The notes below the pieces were generated by a model. That model was given only the letters and a program-made list of their open reading frames with translations, was not told where the DNA came from and did not search any database. From Bacteroidales bacterium (GTDB lineage Bacteria; Bacteroidota; Bacteroidia; Bacteroidales; Bacteroidaceae), in NCBI GenBank assembly GCA_029218405.1, contig JAQXRG010000093.1, positions 1-32,324 of the forward strand: 32,324 bases of DNA. Reading direction: 5' to 3'. The position numbers were made by a program, and so were the translations under genes. Below are positions 31,578 through 32,324 of the stretch, piece after piece (within the stretch, counting starts at the first letter, position 1; every line of letters starts with the position of its first letter).

Positions 31578-32324
31578 ATGAGACGACTGATAACGGCAGG
31601 ACTCCTGCTCATCTCCACCCTGCTGCAGGCGCAACAGCCTGTCATGCTGAACCTCTGGCCGGACGGCGCGCCGAACACCAACGGCATGACCCGCCAGGAA
31701 GAGAACGGCCCGCTCTATGTGGCCGAGCCTACCCTCGAAGTCTATCCGGCCGCACGCCCCAACGGACTTGCCATCGTGGCTTGTCCCGGCGGGGGCTACG
31801 GCCACCTGGCCATGGACCATGAAGGACGCGACATGGCCGCGTGGTTCAACAACCAGGGCATCACCTACGCCGTGCTGAAATACCGCATGCCGAACGGCCA
31901 CAACGACGTGCCGCTGAGCGACGCGCAACAGGCTCTCCGCCTGCTGCGCAGCCACGCCGACGACTGGAAGGTGGCGAAAGTGGGCATCATGGGCTCATCG
32001 GCCGGCGGCCACCTGGCCTGCACCACCGCCACCCACTTCACCGATGCCGCCACCCGCCCCGACTTCCAGATCCTGTTCTACCCCGTGGTGACCATGGACC
32101 CCGCCTACACCCACATGGGGTCGCGCAACGCCCTGCTGGGAGCGCATCCCGACAAGGCGACGGAAGAACGGTTCTCGAACGAGAAGCAGGTGACTCCGCA
32201 GACACCGCCCGCCTTCCTCCTGCACAGCAGCGACGACAAGGCCGTGCCCGTGGCCAACAGCATCAACTACTACCTGGCCTTGGTGCGCAACGGGGTGCCT
32301 GCCTCGCTCCATACCTACCCCGTA
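31578..32324 (+). CDS. Secreted alpha/beta hydrolase (esterase-like), 3' end beyond window
   Basis: 249 codons are present and the frame is open at the right edge. A signal peptide (R-R-L-I-T-A-G-L-L-L-I-S-T-L-L-Q-A-Q) leads to L-W-P-D-G-A-P, then the oxyanion-loop motif C-P-G-G-G-Y-G-H-L-A. The nucleophile elbow is G-S-S-A-G (S141). The acidic residue is in H-S-S-D-D-K (D219 or D220); the catalytic His is past the edge. This layout is that of BD-FAE/acetyl-esterase type enzymes, often acetylxylan or other carbohydrate esterases in Bacteroides. Substrate not determined. Confidence 0.88.
   Translation, partial: MRRLITAGLLLISTLLQAQQPVMLNLWPDGAPNTNGMTRQEENGPLYVAEPTLEVYPAARPNGLAIVACPGGGYGHLAMDHEGRDMAAWFNNQGITYAVLKYRMPNGHNDVPLSDAQQALRLLRSHADDWKVAKVGIMGSSAGGHLACTTATHFTDAATRPDFQILFYPVVTMDPAYTHMGSRNALLGAHPDKATEERFSNEKQVTPQTPPAFLLHSSDDKAVPVANSINYYLALVRNGVPASLHTYPV

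Overview
The window is chromosomal DNA of a GC-rich member of the order Bacteroidales (Bacteroides or a near relative; species not determined). The evidence is gene content and promoters. It carries surface lipoproteins with an S-D-D-D-D tail after the lipid Cys, DUF4925 and PCMD proteins, a porin O/P, a Na+-pumping methylmalonyl-CoA decarboxylase whose gamma subunit carries a lamin-tail domain, and orphan GH31 and GH20 enzymes. It also has repeated Bacteroidetes-type promoters (TTG, 18-20 nt, TAnnTTTG).

Left part (1-3653) looks accessory. A BT4734/VirE_N-type primase-like gene with a hexapeptide tandem repeat runs off the left edge on the minus strand. It diverges from a small HTH-like gene, and the AT-rich interval between them holds a perfect 20-bp palindrome and two more inverted repeats. 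An AAA-ATPase/PDDEXK protein follows. Next (3664-6742, minus strand) come housekeeping genes: nitroreductase, DUF2520 Rossmann protein, KDO-8-phosphate phosphatase and Maf. This series is interrupted by about 600 bp of repeat-rich noncoding DNA that seems to extend into the C-terminus of the DUF2520 gene.

6951-11574 (plus): a probably translationally coupled cell-surface set (DUF4925 lipoprotein, PCMD lipoprotein, small outer-membrane beta-barrel), then a FemAB-like acyltransferase. 11801-16382 (plus): methylmalonyl-CoA epimerase and the four decarboxylase subunits, i.e. the last steps of the succinate-to-propionate route with energy kept as a Na+ gradient, closed by a strong terminator.

16447-21511 (minus): a 1294-residue secreted GH31 enzyme with FN3, discoidin-like, dockerin and cohesin-like modules, with its promoter inside the end of queH, and a GNAT-queH pair. 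A stand-alone tRNA-Ala(GGC) gene with its own promoter and terminator follows at 21663.

21902-25839: an AraC regulator diverging from an aldo/keto reductase, amidohydrolase (lactonase-like) and zinc alcohol dehydrogenase operon, probably oxidising a sugar; inverted and direct repeats lie between the divergent genes. 25868-32324: a porin O/P diverging from a GH20 beta-hexosaminidase lipoprotein with tandem repeats between them, a terminator, an OPT-family transporter and a right-truncated secreted alpha/beta hydrolase. The GH31, GH20, porin and esterase-like genes point to use of host or dietary glycans, but there is no SusC/SusD pair in the window.
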